Below, one piece after another: positions 1-11,449 of a stretch of DNA of 64,000 bases (position 1 is its first letter; the number at the start of each line of letters is the position of its first letter). Made by a program: the position numbers and the translations under genes. Below the pieces are notes generated by a model. It saw only the letters and a program-made list of their open reading frames with translations, was not told where the DNA came from and made no database searches. The DNA comes from Cheiracanthium punctorium (taxonomy: Eukaryota; Arthropoda; Arachnida; Araneae; Cheiracanthiidae): contig JAWZYV010013135.1 of the NCBI GenBank assembly GCA_038373885.1, positions 1 through 64,000 on the forward strand. Direction: 5' to 3'.

Positions 1-416
1 CTTTCAGGGGGGCGGTAAAAGACCCAGAGAAAATTAGGGGGCGTTGATATGGCACAGAGGGGTGTGGGAAGATTAACCAAATATAATCTAAGAAAGACTT
101 AAAAATCACTCTGATAATTCATTTCTATCACGTGTGCGAAAATTCACATATTTCGATATGAGACGTCGCTGTTGAGAGAAAGAGATACCTCTCTAATATA
201 CCCCTCTAAAACTTTTATTCCTCCTTTTTAAATAAAGAAGAAATTCAGTAGAGTTTCAATTCCAACGATATTCTATCTATTAGTAATTTTTTTAAATTTA
301 ATTCTTGTTTTCACCATGCATTATGTACGCTCTTATTTCTCTGGAGTGGGAGGGGGGGGGCGGTATTGAAATATTCACTAGAAAAGGGGGGCACCAGTTC
401 AAAAAAGGTTGGGAAC
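1..416. mobile_element. Right part of a hAT-like element cut by the window edge
   Basis: G-rich sequence ends near 416 with GGTTGGGAACCTATG, which resembles a hAT terminal inverted repeat read outward. The other end lies outside the window, so neither target duplication nor family can be tested. A G run at 351-361 is of the kind seen near other hAT-like ends here. No coding potential is seen. Confidence 0.3.
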
Positions 417-2008
417 CTATGGTTTATAGAATGAACCATTAAAAATGAAAGCAGTTTGTTTAACACAAACGCTTACTAAAGCTATAAACTTCTTATTCTC
501 AATCGAAGAATAATGAAACTCGGGTAAACGTTTCTCCAAACAGTCAATCGCACCATGGATAAGAACATTAGTAAATAAAGATTTAACTTCAAGAGAAAGC
601 ATTTTATAATTAGAAAGAAGTTTGACAAAATCATGTTTTAACAGTGTGAGTATTACTTTTTAAGAGTTTTTAACAGTGACATGTTAACATGTTTTAACAG
701 TGTGAGTATTACTAGCAGTCGAAGGTGAAAGAGTATGTGAGAGGAAGCGTGCAAGGTTATAAGAAGCAATACCAATGTTGGAAACAATGGGGCGAAAGGC
801 AGGAGAAGGTTTATGAATTTTATGTAAAGGGCATAGAAACGAGCAAAGTTAGCAATAGAAGGAATAACATAACGTTTTTATGTGTAATAAATCTTTCTTC
901 GAGTTGCATTATTATACTGTCAATGAAGGATGTAAACACAAACCTCTTGTAATACTCTTTGGGATTTTCTAAAAAGAGATTTGTTCAGTGCTGATGCCGA
1001 TGGATAACTCGAAGAATTTTTTTATGGGTTCCTAATATATCTCTAAAATGTTCTAAATTAATAAAATTAGAAAAAGAAAAATTGAATGAATTCTTTCTAA
1101 TTGACAACATATTCTCTTACGTCATTCGCATCGTAATCCTTCTTCAAAACTTTTTATCCTTCAGTACTAGAGACATTACCATCTGTTCCGAATTATGTTG
1201 AAACCTCTTCAACATTTTCTAAAGTTTCTACCGATTTGAGCGATCTTTTAGATTCAAAATACGATTTTATTAACAACATCACTCTCTTGGACTATATAAA
1301 ACATTAAATTACTTTATGAAATACACAATTGTAATGTTTCAGTTTTTATAACGATATAAAACTAATTCATACAAATATTTCCTCGTTTGTGTAGGCAGCT
1401 CGAAACATGAACTGTGAATAATAGCAGAGATATGAATGTTCAGGATCGGCTGTCTATGTCCAACATAGTACGCGGAGAAATATGCTTCTCTTTTTTTATT
1501 TTTCTCAGAAATTTAGCTATCATTAGCCATGTGTTGACCAGATGACTTTTTTACCCACTGTCCAAATCCAAAGTAGACCAGTACAGACCTAAAGGGCATA
1601 CTTAGCCCGGAGGCACTGTGCTGTAATGCCGACGGTATTCATTCATTGGCACTGATGAATAGTTAAATTATCTCCCAAATTACCAGCATGCATTTGAAAT
1701 GTAAGGAAAAAGTATTCTTGAATCTAAAGTTTTTTTTTTACCTTTCTAAAGTAGTTAGCTCTTCTTTTAATAAACAACGAAAAATAAATTCTGACCGTGG
1801 TAGTTAATGCAACAAGTTTATTCTATTTTATAATATGAAATAGTTTTCGCATCCCATTCCCAAAGAAAATTAACTTATATATTTACTTTATTTCTTAGGA
1901 GAAGGAAAGCGGGGGGGGGGGGGGGGGGGGGCTTTTCTTATAAAAAATTAATGAGGAAAAAATAAAGAGAGTCAGAGACAAATAAATGATTACTATAATT
2001 GTATAATG
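417..2008. other. Unassigned AT-rich stretch
   Basis: No gene and no repeat with another copy in the window was recognised. The two short open frames (417-602 minus, 725-952 plus) show no domain or low-complexity-free block that would support a protein. The one striking item is an uninterrupted run of 21 G at 1911-1931. Confidence 0.5.
1911..1931 (+). repeat. Poly-G tract, 21 G
   Basis: Twenty-one consecutive G in AT-rich surroundings. Such a tract can form G-quadruplexes and is also prone to sequencing or assembly length error. Confidence 0.9.
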
Positions 2009-2089
2009 TTTGTTTGTTGTGATTAAGGCAAAACCACTTGTGAGGGCTATCTTCTTGTTAGGGAATGCCTTGGATGGAGAATTTTTTAA

Positions 2090-2487
2090 GGCTGTAGTTC
2101 GAAGAAAAAAAAAACTCTGTTTTTAGTCTTGGTACACAAGTTGAAATAGGCTAATTGCACTATGGTCTCAAAAAAAATCCAGAGGGTTCTTCATAAGCTG
2201 CTTTACACACTGCAATAAGCGAAAAAACTGTGCCTTTTGTGAGATTTTCAGAAAAAATTCTTAAACATGGATCTGAGCCGTAAGATTTTTCAAAAAGTGA
2301 CGCGTTTTGAGAAAATTTCCGCTTTTTAAGAATTTTTTCTAAAAGTTTTGAAACTGATATAGGTTTATCGTTTATTTCAGTATGTAGTACAGCTTGTAAA
2401 GAGACAGTTTCAAAATTTTGAAGTGCCTGGCATCATTAGTTTATTTGTACTTATGTACCAAAATCACATTTTTTTCGAACTACACCG
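2090..2487 (+). mobile_element. TTAA-inserting element J1
   Basis: A 398-bp element flanked on both sides by TTAA (2086-2089 and 2488-2491). Its ends are imperfect inverted repeats, GGCTGTAGTTCGAA at the left and the complement of CGGTGTAGTTCGAA at the right. A second copy of exactly the same length lies inverted at 52233-52630. The exact TTAA duplication is the piggyBac superfamily signature. There is no transposase, so it is non-autonomous. Confidence 0.75.
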
Positions 2488-2512
2488 TTAAGGGGTTCTA
2501 ACGCGTATTCAC

Positions 2513-2671
2513 CCTGGCCCGTACCCAGAAAAAAATTTCAGGGAGGGCCCGAGCGATGGAAAAGGCAGAATTATTCACGAAGACGTCATCATTTTTATTT
2601 GATTAACAAAAATCGAAATTTCGAAGGAGGGGGCCGCACCCCCTGTACCATCCCCCCTTGGGTACGGCCTC
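2513..2671. mobile_element. Small hAT-like element inside the SINE
   Basis: Ends are CCTGGCCCGTACCCAG and the complement of GGAGGCCGTACCCAAG. The flanking 8-mers GTATTCAC (2505-2512) and CCATTCAC (2672-2679) match at six positions. The insertion interrupts a SINE word (GTATTCACATTACATC) that is intact at 35280. It is 159 bp, non-coding and G/C-run rich. Confidence 0.6.
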
Positions 2672-2815
2672 CCATTCACGTTACATCGGGAGAAAACCGC
2701 CCAAAACTCCAGACTGCTATAGATCGACAGCAGCGCGAGAGGCCAAACAGAACCCTGGACCTGCACACGTCAGCCATCTCCTCATGTTCTGTGTCTTATC
2801 AAACGGCCATACAAA

Positions 2816-3892
2816 TATTATTGAGCTTTACAAAGGGATTGTAAATGAGTCTTATGGTTTACGTAGGGAATCCAAATTGCTTCTTTTGGTGTCTTTATCA
2901 AGGACGGATCACAAAAGGAAAATTTTAATACTGTAACAATATCACAATAAAACAATATAACCTATGAGAGCAGCTTACCTATTAAGTTTGAGGCTTTAAA
3001 TATTACTATCAAAGGATGGATTTTACTACCTAGCTACGCCAGCATTCCGGCAACGAACTGGGTAGAACCATTAACATTTTTTTTAAAAACAGTTATTTTT
3101 CTTTTTTTACAATTTTTACAGTTACTATAACAGAAAATAGAAAACAAAATTTTGATAAGGAACCAAGCAGAAGAAATAAAATGTGGATGTTTAATATATA
3201 TATATATATATATACCTGTATAAATAAATTTTGAAGCAGTGCAAAATTGAAAAAATAAAAAATTTTTCTTTTACGCGTAATTTAAGATAATTAGATAGTT
3301 TTAATACGTTAAAGAGAGCCTTGAATGCCCCCCCTTGAATAGGACACCCTTTAAAACAACGATGAGCTCAAGTGAAAAAAGTAGGCGGTCTACGCCTACA
3401 GCCACTGAGCTAAACCTACACTACTGCCTACGGACGTCTACATAAATAGTCATCTACAAATATGTTACACAAATATTTCGGTAGATATTGATCACCGCCC
3501 CCTTCCCCCAACACGAAAACACATAAACTTTACACAGTGTCTGCCAGGTTGACATGTACCAATGGTACCGGGGACGGTCTACTCTCGCTGATGCGAAGCA
3601 GAACATTTCTATTTCAACTAATAGCCGTGAAGATCTAGAGAACAACCCAGAGCTCTTCGCAGGGGAGTCATTATTTGGTCTCTTCGCGGGGGGCTGGGGG
3701 TCGTTGCATACGATCTCAAAAAGACATTTTAGCGCATTAAAACTGAGTACAGCGGCCTACATCCTTTGTATCAGTTCTCAAGACGTAAAAATGCGTGTCT
3801 TTTCTTTTCGACTTCTGCCAGTGGGGAGGGATCTGTAGATCTCTTTAGGATCTGTAGATCCCTCCCCCATTGTAGGATGAGGGGGGGCACAT
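2816..3892. other. Unassigned stretch with a TA microsatellite
   Basis: Holds a (TA)n tract at 3197-3214 and GC-richer unique sequence at 3550-3840. The 94-residue open frame there has no recognisable domain and faces a similar-sized antisense frame. No repeat copies elsewhere in the window were recognised. Confidence 0.45.
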
Positions 3893-4088
3893 CAGCGCCC
3901 CCTAGAGAGGAAAGCCGCGGCGCTTACTTGTGACGTCACATCGAGTAGGTGAAGCAAAGTTTTTCTATTGGGTTTCTCCTCTCTCCCGCGCCGCGGGAGA
4001 GAGGAGAAACCCAATGGAAACGCTTTGCTTCATCTACTCGGTGTGACGTCACAAGTAAGCGCCGCGGCTTTCCTCTCTAGGGAGCGTT
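3893..4088. mobile_element. Near-perfect palindromic foldback element, 196 bp
   Basis: Two arms of about 97 bp are nearly perfectly complementary around a centre at base 3991. The unit is flanked by an exact 8-bp duplication GGGCACAT (3885-3892 and 4089-4096), as expected for hAT-type insertion. Each arm carries the palindrome TGACGTCA, a CRE/ATF-type site. It is a miniature foldback transposon without coding capacity. The high arm identity implies recent insertion or arm homogenisation. Confidence 0.85.
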
Positions 4089-4318
4089 GGGCACATGCCA
4101 GTGGAGGCATTTCAGTTTTTCATTTGGGGGGGGGCGAGATTTGATGTATTAAAATCCAGAATATGGAATATATTAAATATTTGTTAAATCTTGGGGGGGG
4201 GGCGACTACGCCCCTTATTTACCACCCTTGGAACGTGCCCCCCCCTCCCTAGACGAATTAAGTTTAGATAACTAATATTGACTGAGCAAACTGACAGTAC
4301 TCAATAAAAGATTATTTA

Positions 4319-4847
4319 CACTACTGGCCAAAAATATTGCAAGTTTGAGAAATCTAACCATCTTTTCAAGAATAAGCCCCGAAAAAATTGGACCGGAAAT
4401 TTGCCAGATTTAAATATTTTTGAGAATTAATGCAGTATAATTGGAAAGAATACATCTGAAAATCACCAAAAAACTAAAAGAGTGGCTGTTGTGATCCAAG
4501 TCAACGCTGCTCAGCGACATAATAAATAATCTTTAGTTCAATCCCATTTATTTATTATCAATTTTGCAGAAGACATTGAAATTAATTCTTTACTTAATTT
4601 CATTCGAGCAGGCCAAAATGGATTATGATATCTATAATAACTTATGTATTTATTATGCTATTTTTAAAATAAATTAAATAATTATTTTTGTCCTTTAACT
4701 GAATACTTTCTTGTTTTTGAAGTCATTCATTTGGCATGTTGACATTCAAAAACATCAATTATATTGATTTTTCTTTTTGACGGGGGAGAGGGGTCTTAAT
4801 CTTGAATTATTGATTTCTGGAACTTGCAATACTTTTGGCCAGTAGCG
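4319..4847. mobile_element. Non-autonomous Tc1/mariner-like element
   Basis: A TA-flanked 529-bp element (TA at 4317-4318 and 4848-4849). Terminal inverted repeats of about 27 bp begin CACTACTGGCCAAAA on the left and CGCTACTGGCCAAAA on the right (complement). Such ends with a TA duplication are typical of the Tc1 group. The interior is AT-rich with no transposase frame, so it depends on a partner elsewhere. Confidence 0.8.
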
Positions 4848-4849
4848 TA

Positions 4850-5494
4850 TTTTGTAAATTGAAAAATGCATTTAGATTGAAATGCATTGTGGATCCCGCT
4901 AGTCCTGTCAATCTTAGGACCCTGCTAAATTCTAGGGTGTGGGGGGGTTCTGACACCCCAAACCTCCCCGCTCCCCCTCGCTTCGCCACCGCCTATGTAG
5001 TCGAGTTCGATCAGATGCGACTCTGCATGCATCCAACGCAGGCCCGGCCACATTATACAAATAAGAACGGCATCGGCAAAATTCATTTGCATCGATCTCC
5101 CATATATATTGAGGCTAGGTGGTAAATAATGACACCACGGGAGTAATTGCATAATTACTACTACTCGAGAAAAATGGAATGCGCGTCTGTTGTGTTCTCG
5201 GCGAATGGAAGTGAAACCAAACCGTGTTAGGGGCCTGCCTCCCCGTCAGATAGCGCTGCCGAAACAGGTATGTAGGCTATGCGCCCAAGGTTGGAGGAAA
5301 AACTGCGTCTTCCGAAGATCTCGGTAGGGATGTCAGAGATTGGAATTTATCTCCGTGTTGGCGAGGTTTTTCGGAATTTAGTAAAATACTGTGAAACTTC
5401 TCAGGAGCGACCGTTCCGAGCAAAAATCGATCTTGGAAGACAGGTGGTCGCTCAAAGACGTACAAACATTGGATTGCCAAGTAAAGAAAATTGA
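4850..5494. other. Unassigned stretch
   Basis: Contains mixed GC-richer sequence, including a short CCCC/GGGG-rich segment around 4930-4985. No element boundaries or credible protein were recognised. The open frames (up to 96 residues) overlap on both strands and show no motif. Confidence 0.4.
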
Positions 5495-5992
5495 TAAAAA
5501 ATCTGGAGTGGCTCCACTCGACTTTCCGAACACTTACGATTAAGATCATGACCAAGCATTTAAATAAATTTTAATCGATGAATCATTCAAACATATATAC
5601 CCAATTGAAGCTCAGTCGAATGCGCTGTTTAAACGCTAGCGCACTTTCAAGAATTTCCCCCCATAGGCCATAATGTGAAAGAAATCTTTGTCGTATCCCT
5701 GTAGAAAAACTATAAGTCCTGTACACACCAAAATCAATACCGGTCTTACGATGGTGATTTGTAACATATATACCCAATTTGACCTCAATCGAATGCGCCG
5801 TTTAGGAGCTATCGTGTTCACTCACATACACACACACGCGGGCATACACACACATACATACATACATCTCGTAAAAATAGCATCCATGAATTCAGAAGAC
5901 CTCAAGACGTGGTAATACACCCAAATCTCGAAGTCGAATTGTTCCTTGATTACAATACTGTCCTTGCATGGTACATATTCGAAAAGTAAAAA
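5495..5992 (-). mobile_element. A-family element, copy A1 (one 173-bp unit)
   Basis: Minus-strand copy. Its 3-prime end, with the palindrome GGAGTGGCTCC, is at 5502 and its 5-prime end with the CTTTTCGAATATG start is near 5988. It carries one full 173-bp internal module plus partial flanks and a (CA)n/(CATA)n tract at 5822-5866. A run of A or T adjoins both ends, as in the other copies. No coding function. Confidence 0.75.
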
Positions 5993-6598
5993 TATTATTA
6001 TTTTGTTAATCATGAAACTGCATACCAATGCATAAGTAATTATACAAACATATCTTTTAAATTTAAATTTTAAGAAAATATTTGGAAATTTCGGATTTTT
6101 TCAATCTTTTTCCTCTACTTCCCACTCTGTTTTTTTCATATCATTTATCATTACAATGCATTTATCAGACAAAATAGCATTTATCGTGACGTTCTTCGTG
6201 CATTCTTAATTTGCCATAATAAAATCAATTTGCTTTCAATTTTGCACCAAAAGCAACCGCTAACTTCCTCTCCGAGTTTCCCTTTTCGTGTGACCCGATC
6301 ACATCAATCTGCAACGGTAAAATCACTGGGCTCTTAATCACTTCTCGTCTGTAACCTGCAAGATTTGTACGCGATGTGTACTTGCACCTGCTGTCGGTTT
6401 GCAGTAAAGTGACTGATTGGGTACGGACTTTATGTTTTTACTTCCGGAAAAATGCTAGAAAATTTTCGGACCGGGAACTGGGTACGGTCGCTTATAGAGG
6501 TCTGAGTGGTCTCTTATAGAAGATCTTTTAACATTAAGTACATGGGGTAAAAAAAAATCGGTGTCCTAAAAAATGCGTCACTCGAGGAAGGGGGTCGC
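5993..6598. other. Unassigned stretch
   Basis: Unique AT-rich sequence. A short word GGTCGCTTATAGAGGT at 6487 recurs in altered form at 7044, so B1 may have landed inside another low-copy repeat. No gene is seen. Confidence 0.4.
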
Positions 6599-6602
6599 TT
6601 AA

Positions 6603-7032
6603 CATTTTAACGCGCGGTGTTCCCGCTCTGGGAACACCCAACTCTGTCGTTTTGACTGTTGCCAGTCATGAAGAATAGATTTCATTTCTATAAAAATAGT
6701 GGCGGGTGACATCGCTCCTCGAGAATCCTTTACTTTTTAGCACGTCATTTCCCGTAAGAAAATGGTCACGATTCTTTTGAACAGCACTGACATCTGCTGA
6801 AAAACAGAAGAATGTGAGAACAGCTGGATAGATTGCCCCATGCTGAAAAAAGGGCAGTCGTTGCCATCGCTCGACTTAACTAATGCACAGCCAGCTGCGT
6901 CAAAAAAAGGGTCTCTAGATCAGTGGCACGCGATGAACGTTTCGATCGTCCGCCATCTTGCATGTAGTTAAGTCGAGCGATGGCAACGGCTGTCCTTTTT
7001 TCAGCATTGGGAAAGGGTTGCGCCTCAAAGGG
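6603..7032 (+). mobile_element. B-family TTAA foldback element, copy B1 (arm-deleted)
   Basis: Starts after TTAA (6599-6602) and ends before CTAA (7033-7036). The 5-prime part has the B-family hairpin GTGTTCCC/GGGAACAC. Most of one arm of the internal palindrome is missing, leaving 430 bp instead of about 510. There is no transposase frame. Confidence 0.85.
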
Positions 7033-7036
7033 CTAA

Positions 7037-8153
7037 TGGAAGTGGTCGCTCATAGAAATTTCACCGTCTTTTTTTTTCCTAATGGAGGTTGCCCATCCCC
7101 TCCATCAAAAAATTTCGTTTGCATGACTCCGTGTAGTGAAATTTTTCCTATAAAAGTTTAGTTCATAATTTAGTTCATAATACATTGCTCTCCAATAAAA
7201 GAAACTAACAAATAAATATACAGCACCAGGGTGACATTCTCTTATGAGCGGTATGGTACACCTTGATGATTCAGAATCACACTGCAGCATCGAAATTGTG
7301 ATGATCTTTTCCTTAAGTGAACATTTTTTTCTGAACCGAAAATCAGGTCACTTCTAAACCGCAGAGTCGGGAGGGGTAAAAATTAATCCCGACCCCCCCC
7401 CTTCCCCACGATTTTTTTTTCCCTTACCCATTTGATTTCCTACTTTTACGAGAAAAATGAGTTGAAAAATATAGCGAATATACAAATTAACTAGGCCTAT
7501 TATATGAACTTAGGTTTTAAATAATTTTTGGATAAATTTCCAAAACTTTGGCGGGACAGAAACGGAAAAGCGCAACATTTTAGGGTTCTGTGCGGACAGC
7601 AGGACATATAGGTAAAAAGCAGGACGTCTGGTCGCTTTATCTTTTCTCCCCGTAAAATATTTTCTCCTGTAGACAAAAGACGTCCAACTGCAGCACTATA
7701 GTCTGTTCGCCGAGTCGAGAGAACGAAACTAAATAATGGCACATGTAAACTGGCGAAGAGTAAGCACCTGGCATTTTGCCAAAGCGCCAAACACAGTATG
7801 AATTTCTGCTTTCTTCCATTTACGCTGTTAGGCGCATTTAACCTTTCTTAACTCCAAACTAGAGATTGGTGAAAAAATATGTAATTCTTTGGTAGCCCGT
7901 TTGTTTACTTTCGTTCTCTCGTTTCCGCGAACAGACTATAGACGAATAGTAGCGTTATATTTAATGAACTGTCTTACTAAAACTAGTTCACCTAGAAATG
8001 CAGCATCTGTTTCACAGTCTTGTCACTCAGTCCAGCCAAATTTTGACCACTTTCTGAGCTTTGTCCTTCAGAGATTTGTGGCATTTGTCCTCTTTCCTTC
8101 ACACTAAGTTTTCAGATTGAGAAAATCTCCAGCTTCTTCTTCATTATTGGTAT
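7037..8153. other. Stretch holding an inverted repeat at 7696-7941
   Basis: The sequence CTATAGTCTGTTCG at 7696-7733 is repeated inverted at 7904-7941, about 38 bp with four or five mismatches and 170 bp between. Open frames on opposite strands read similar peptides (FVLSTRRTDY and FVLSFPRTDY) only because of this symmetry. No target duplication was found. The rest is unassigned. Confidence 0.5.
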
Positions 8154-8161
8154 ACTTCCAG

Positions 8162-8325
8162 CAAGGGACGTCGCCAGGGGGTGGACCATAGGGATCTGGT
8201 CACCTCTCAAAATGTTTTGGATATTTCTTGATTGCATGTCAAAAAATCAAGTACTGTTGTGAAAAAAAATCTACCTTTTGCCCCCACCCCCACCCCCCTC
8301 GAGATCTTTTTTCGCTACGTCCCTG
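8162..8325. mobile_element. Miniature hAT-like element with perfect 8-bp TSD
   Basis: A 164-bp unit flanked by exact ACTTCCAG duplications (8154-8161, 8326-8333). The ends read CAAGGGACGTCGC and, complemented, CAGGGACGTAGCG. A CCCCCACCCCCACCCCCC run lies near the right end. No coding capacity. Confidence 0.8.
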
Positions 8326-8333
8326 ACTTCCAG

Positions 8334-8951
8334 TAATGAAAAATTATTCTAAATCATCTCCACTAAAACCATTGTAGCAGAAGTCAAGACATCAGTTACG
8401 GTTACAGAAGCGTTAAGAATTGTGTTAACTTCTTTCATCAAGATTAACGGGTTAATAATGTTCTGCCCAGCCCCAGCTTTGCATGTAGACAACTGCTCAA
8501 AGAACTTCTAAGTTAGGCTCAAAAATTACACTAATAGTTTATTCTGTAACATCTTATTTCATTCTAACTTTCCTGCCTGTATGGATGGTGGATTTTTTTT
8601 CTTTTCATCTGAAGAAGGGGGACCGTTTGTATCTCCCCCCCCCCCCAAAAAAAAAAGATCGTCCTGCTAAGTATGTTTTTAATGTATGTTATTTTACAGA
8701 TTTTTGATTAATTTCAAATTATTTCTGTGTTATTTTTAATTTAAAGCACTGCTTATGTTCGGATTTTATTTTAATTTTTACTTATTTATTTATTTATTTA
8801 TTTGGGGAGGGGGAGATAATGAACAATACATAAAAAAGAAAAGTATGATTTTTGTGAAAGTTTTTGCCTATTTATGGCATTAGACAGCAGACTGACAGAC
8901 ATACCAAAATCACAGTGATTTTTCAAATTTATTAATAATGCTATTACAAAC
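8334..8951. other. Unassigned AT-rich stretch
   Basis: Contains a C run followed by an A run near 8634-8656 and a (TTTA)n tract near 8781-8803. No element ends or gene were recognised. Confidence 0.45.
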
Positions 8952-9370
8952 CAGTGGCGGATATAAAAGGAAGAAGGATGGAGCGATCGAACTCTCCCCT
9001 GAGTGCACTTAAACCCACTATTGAACCCATATTTAACCTGTTCTCATCGTTAAAAAGACGCAAAGGAGAAGACTCTCCTTTCATTGGCCGATGCTGCTTC
9101 CCAGAATGGTTCAATGAATGCGGCGCGGCAATTGTGCAAGTTGAATGCTCGGTCAAAGTAGAACGTTCCAAGAACCATTTTGGGAAGCAAAATCGGTCAA
9201 TAAAGATGGGCCTCTTTCGTTGCGTCTTTTTAATGGTGAGAGCGAATAGGTTAAACATAAGTTCGATGTTAAAAATGATAAGGGTTAAAAAAAAAAGTGG
9301 CCCATCTCTTATAATAGGCTTCGTCGTCATACTTATCGCACTTTCTTTGGAACTTCTCTGCACCCGCCCT
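8952..9370. repeat. Imperfect foldback with long frames on both strands
   Basis: The left side begins CAGTGGCGGAT, resembling a hAT end. Bases about 9027-9120 pair imperfectly with about 9168-9268; TTAAAAAGACGCAA matches the complement of TTGCGTCTTTTTAA. Plus-strand (8954-9487, 177 codons) and minus-strand (8944-9363, 139 codons) frames both read through the arms and give related peptides (CCFPEWF and FCFPKWF). That is a by-product of symmetry; no known domain is seen. Confidence 0.55.
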
Positions 9371-9837
9371 TATCACACAGCGCCCGGTCAAGGTAGCTGT
9401 GGACCCTGGGCAAAAGAAAAAATTTGGGCCCCACGTGATAACCTCCCCCCCCCCCGTTTCCAAAAAAAAACCAAAAAAAACAATTAGGATTGGCTTATTC
9501 TGAAGAGTTTCATAAACGAATATATATGATGTCAGTGAAACGTTACATTACATCAAAATGCTATATCATAGTTGCCAACACCTGTACGCTATATAATTAA
9601 CCTCTTTTTGAAAACAGAATTTCTTTAAAGTTTATTTTATTTCATTTTTTTAAAAATAACAATTAACTGACGTACTAATTCAATATTTAGCTGTTTTCTA
9701 AGGTTAAAAATACTGTTTACAAAAAGTGGTTCATTATATTCGGTATACATGTTGGTAGCTATTAGTTACAAATAAAACTTATGTTTTATTTGTAACTAAA
9801 AATGAAAAAAAATTAAAATTAAGTGAAAGTACAATTT
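9371..9837. other. Unassigned AT-rich stretch
   Basis: A GGGCCC-rich word near 9400-9430 resembles the edge of a hAT-like element, but no partner end was found. A short inverted pair around AAATAAAACTTATG/TTTTATTTG lies at 9769-9797. Confidence 0.35.
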
Positions 9838-10282
9838 TTAAAAGTAGAAGCTTTTTATTGTGGAGACCTAAAGGGTATAAAAAAAAAAAATTCTTACAAA
9901 GGTATGCAATAAATGAACAAAAGTTTCAAAACTAAGGAAACTTTTGAAAAAAATATAGATGTTTCACTTTTGCAAGAGATAAAAAGTTCAGAAAGCATTC
10001 CAGAATAATATTCTACTTGAGTTGTATTTGCTTGTAAGTCATTAATACTTTAGTCATTAATATCTGTATTGCAACGATCTCGAATAATACTTTTTAAAAA
10101 TATTTTGAACATTTAAAATTTTCATCTCTTGCAAAAGTGAAATATCTATATTTTTCTCAAAAGTTTTCTTAGTTATGAAACTTTCATTCATTTATAGCGT
10201 ATCTTTGCAAGAATAAATTTTTATTTTATGCTTTTTAGTCCTTAACAATAAAAAGCTTTTACTTTTATTGTAAAATTATAAA
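9838..10282. repeat. Large foldback, about 150-bp arms
   Basis: Left arm 9838-9985 (AAAGTAGAAGCTTTTTATTG ... CACTTTTGCAAGAGAT) is repeated inverted at 10125-10275, with about 140 bp between. The arms have diverged by substitutions and small gaps. No target duplication or terminal motif was identified, so whether it is a transposon or a local inverted duplication is open. Confidence 0.65.
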
Positions 10283-11448
10283 ACTGTAAATCTGTGGCGC
10301 ACTGGGCAATTGCCCCGTATGCCCTTCTGGTAATATGGCACTGCTGCCACAAGCATCCCCAAAGCTGATGGAAATTTTCTGAAAGTAAAAAAATTCAACG
10401 AGAACATTTCGATTCACGTCCTACAGAACCATGGAGTTGGAATATATGTCAGTGAACTCAGATGAACAGATAACAGTATTGATAGCACCTTAAAAAGGTC
10501 TCATTTGACGCAATTTTCTTCATTTGCAAAAGCGTTCAGGCAGTTTAGTCTGTCAGGTTATTACGAGAAAACGGGGAAAGTATCGAAATAGCTGCACGGC
10601 ATCGTATCCCCCAAGAAAAACAAGAAAAATCATCAGCCCGTGTTGATGAGTCACGAAAGCAGAAAATTTTGAGCGAAATATGAGAGTTATGTAAAATGAA
10701 ATGGAATAATTTTGAAATAACACATTTTATGCACTCTAGGATGTCATAACACTAGGAAAACATGCAAAGTTTAATCGCTCATTTACTTCAGCAATTCTCC
10801 GAACACTTTTGCAAGGGTGTTTTGCTTCCATTAGTTATAATGGTATTAAATTTGTTCGTTTCTTATTTAAGATACGTTATTATTGTTGTGCTCGAAGTAG
10901 AATTAAATAAAATTCAATTATTTTTAAAGGAAACATTTCGAAACCAAAAATTCTGCATTTCGATTTTTTTTTTTTTAAATTCATCATAAACAGAAAATTT
11001 TAGTTCTTTTGAAATGAAATTTTTACTTGAGAAACAATATCAGGTTCTAGAATTTCATCCCATTTTGGAATTTGATAAATATATCGTTTTTAATAACATA
11101 AAATATATAACACTTAATTATAGTAAAATAACAAAAAATAAATGGACATACCTCCTATTTTCCCGTTAGATAATATCATACAAATAAACAGTAGAGGCTA
11201 TATTCTTATATCAAATAAAAACTAAAATATTGCCTTTATTCTGCAAACCTCTAGTTTAAAAATTCTTAAATATTTTAATATTTTTTTACAAATAAAAGTT
11301 TCATACAATTTTTAAATTATTGAAAGTTTTATGATTTAACATGCTATAAAATAAAATCTTTACTTCATTTATCAAAAGTGATGTTCAGAAAATAATCCTA
11401 CATGTAAAATTCCACAACTTTTCATTCATATATATATATATATTTTTA
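10283..11448. other. Unassigned AT-rich stretch
   Basis: No repeats with other copies and no supported gene. The 75-residue frame at 10762-10989 is hydrophobic in the middle but lacks codon-level or motif support. A (TA)n tract occurs at 11429-11443. Confidence 0.45.
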
Positions 11449-11449
11449 A

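Larger units (their letters stand above)
2009..2815 (-). mobile_element. tRNA-derived SINE (S, subfamily 1) split by two insertions
   Basis: Read on the minus strand, the SINE runs from a decayed tRNA-like head near 2815 to an AACAAAC-type tail at 2009-2021. The body shares the words TAACGCGTATTCA and CCAAAACTCCAGA with copies at 35180-35421 and 50440-50690. It is interrupted by a TTAA element (J1, 2090-2487) and by a hAT-like element (2513-2671). Removing both restores co-linearity with the other copies. The A and B boxes are badly eroded, so it is old and inactive. Confidence 0.7.
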
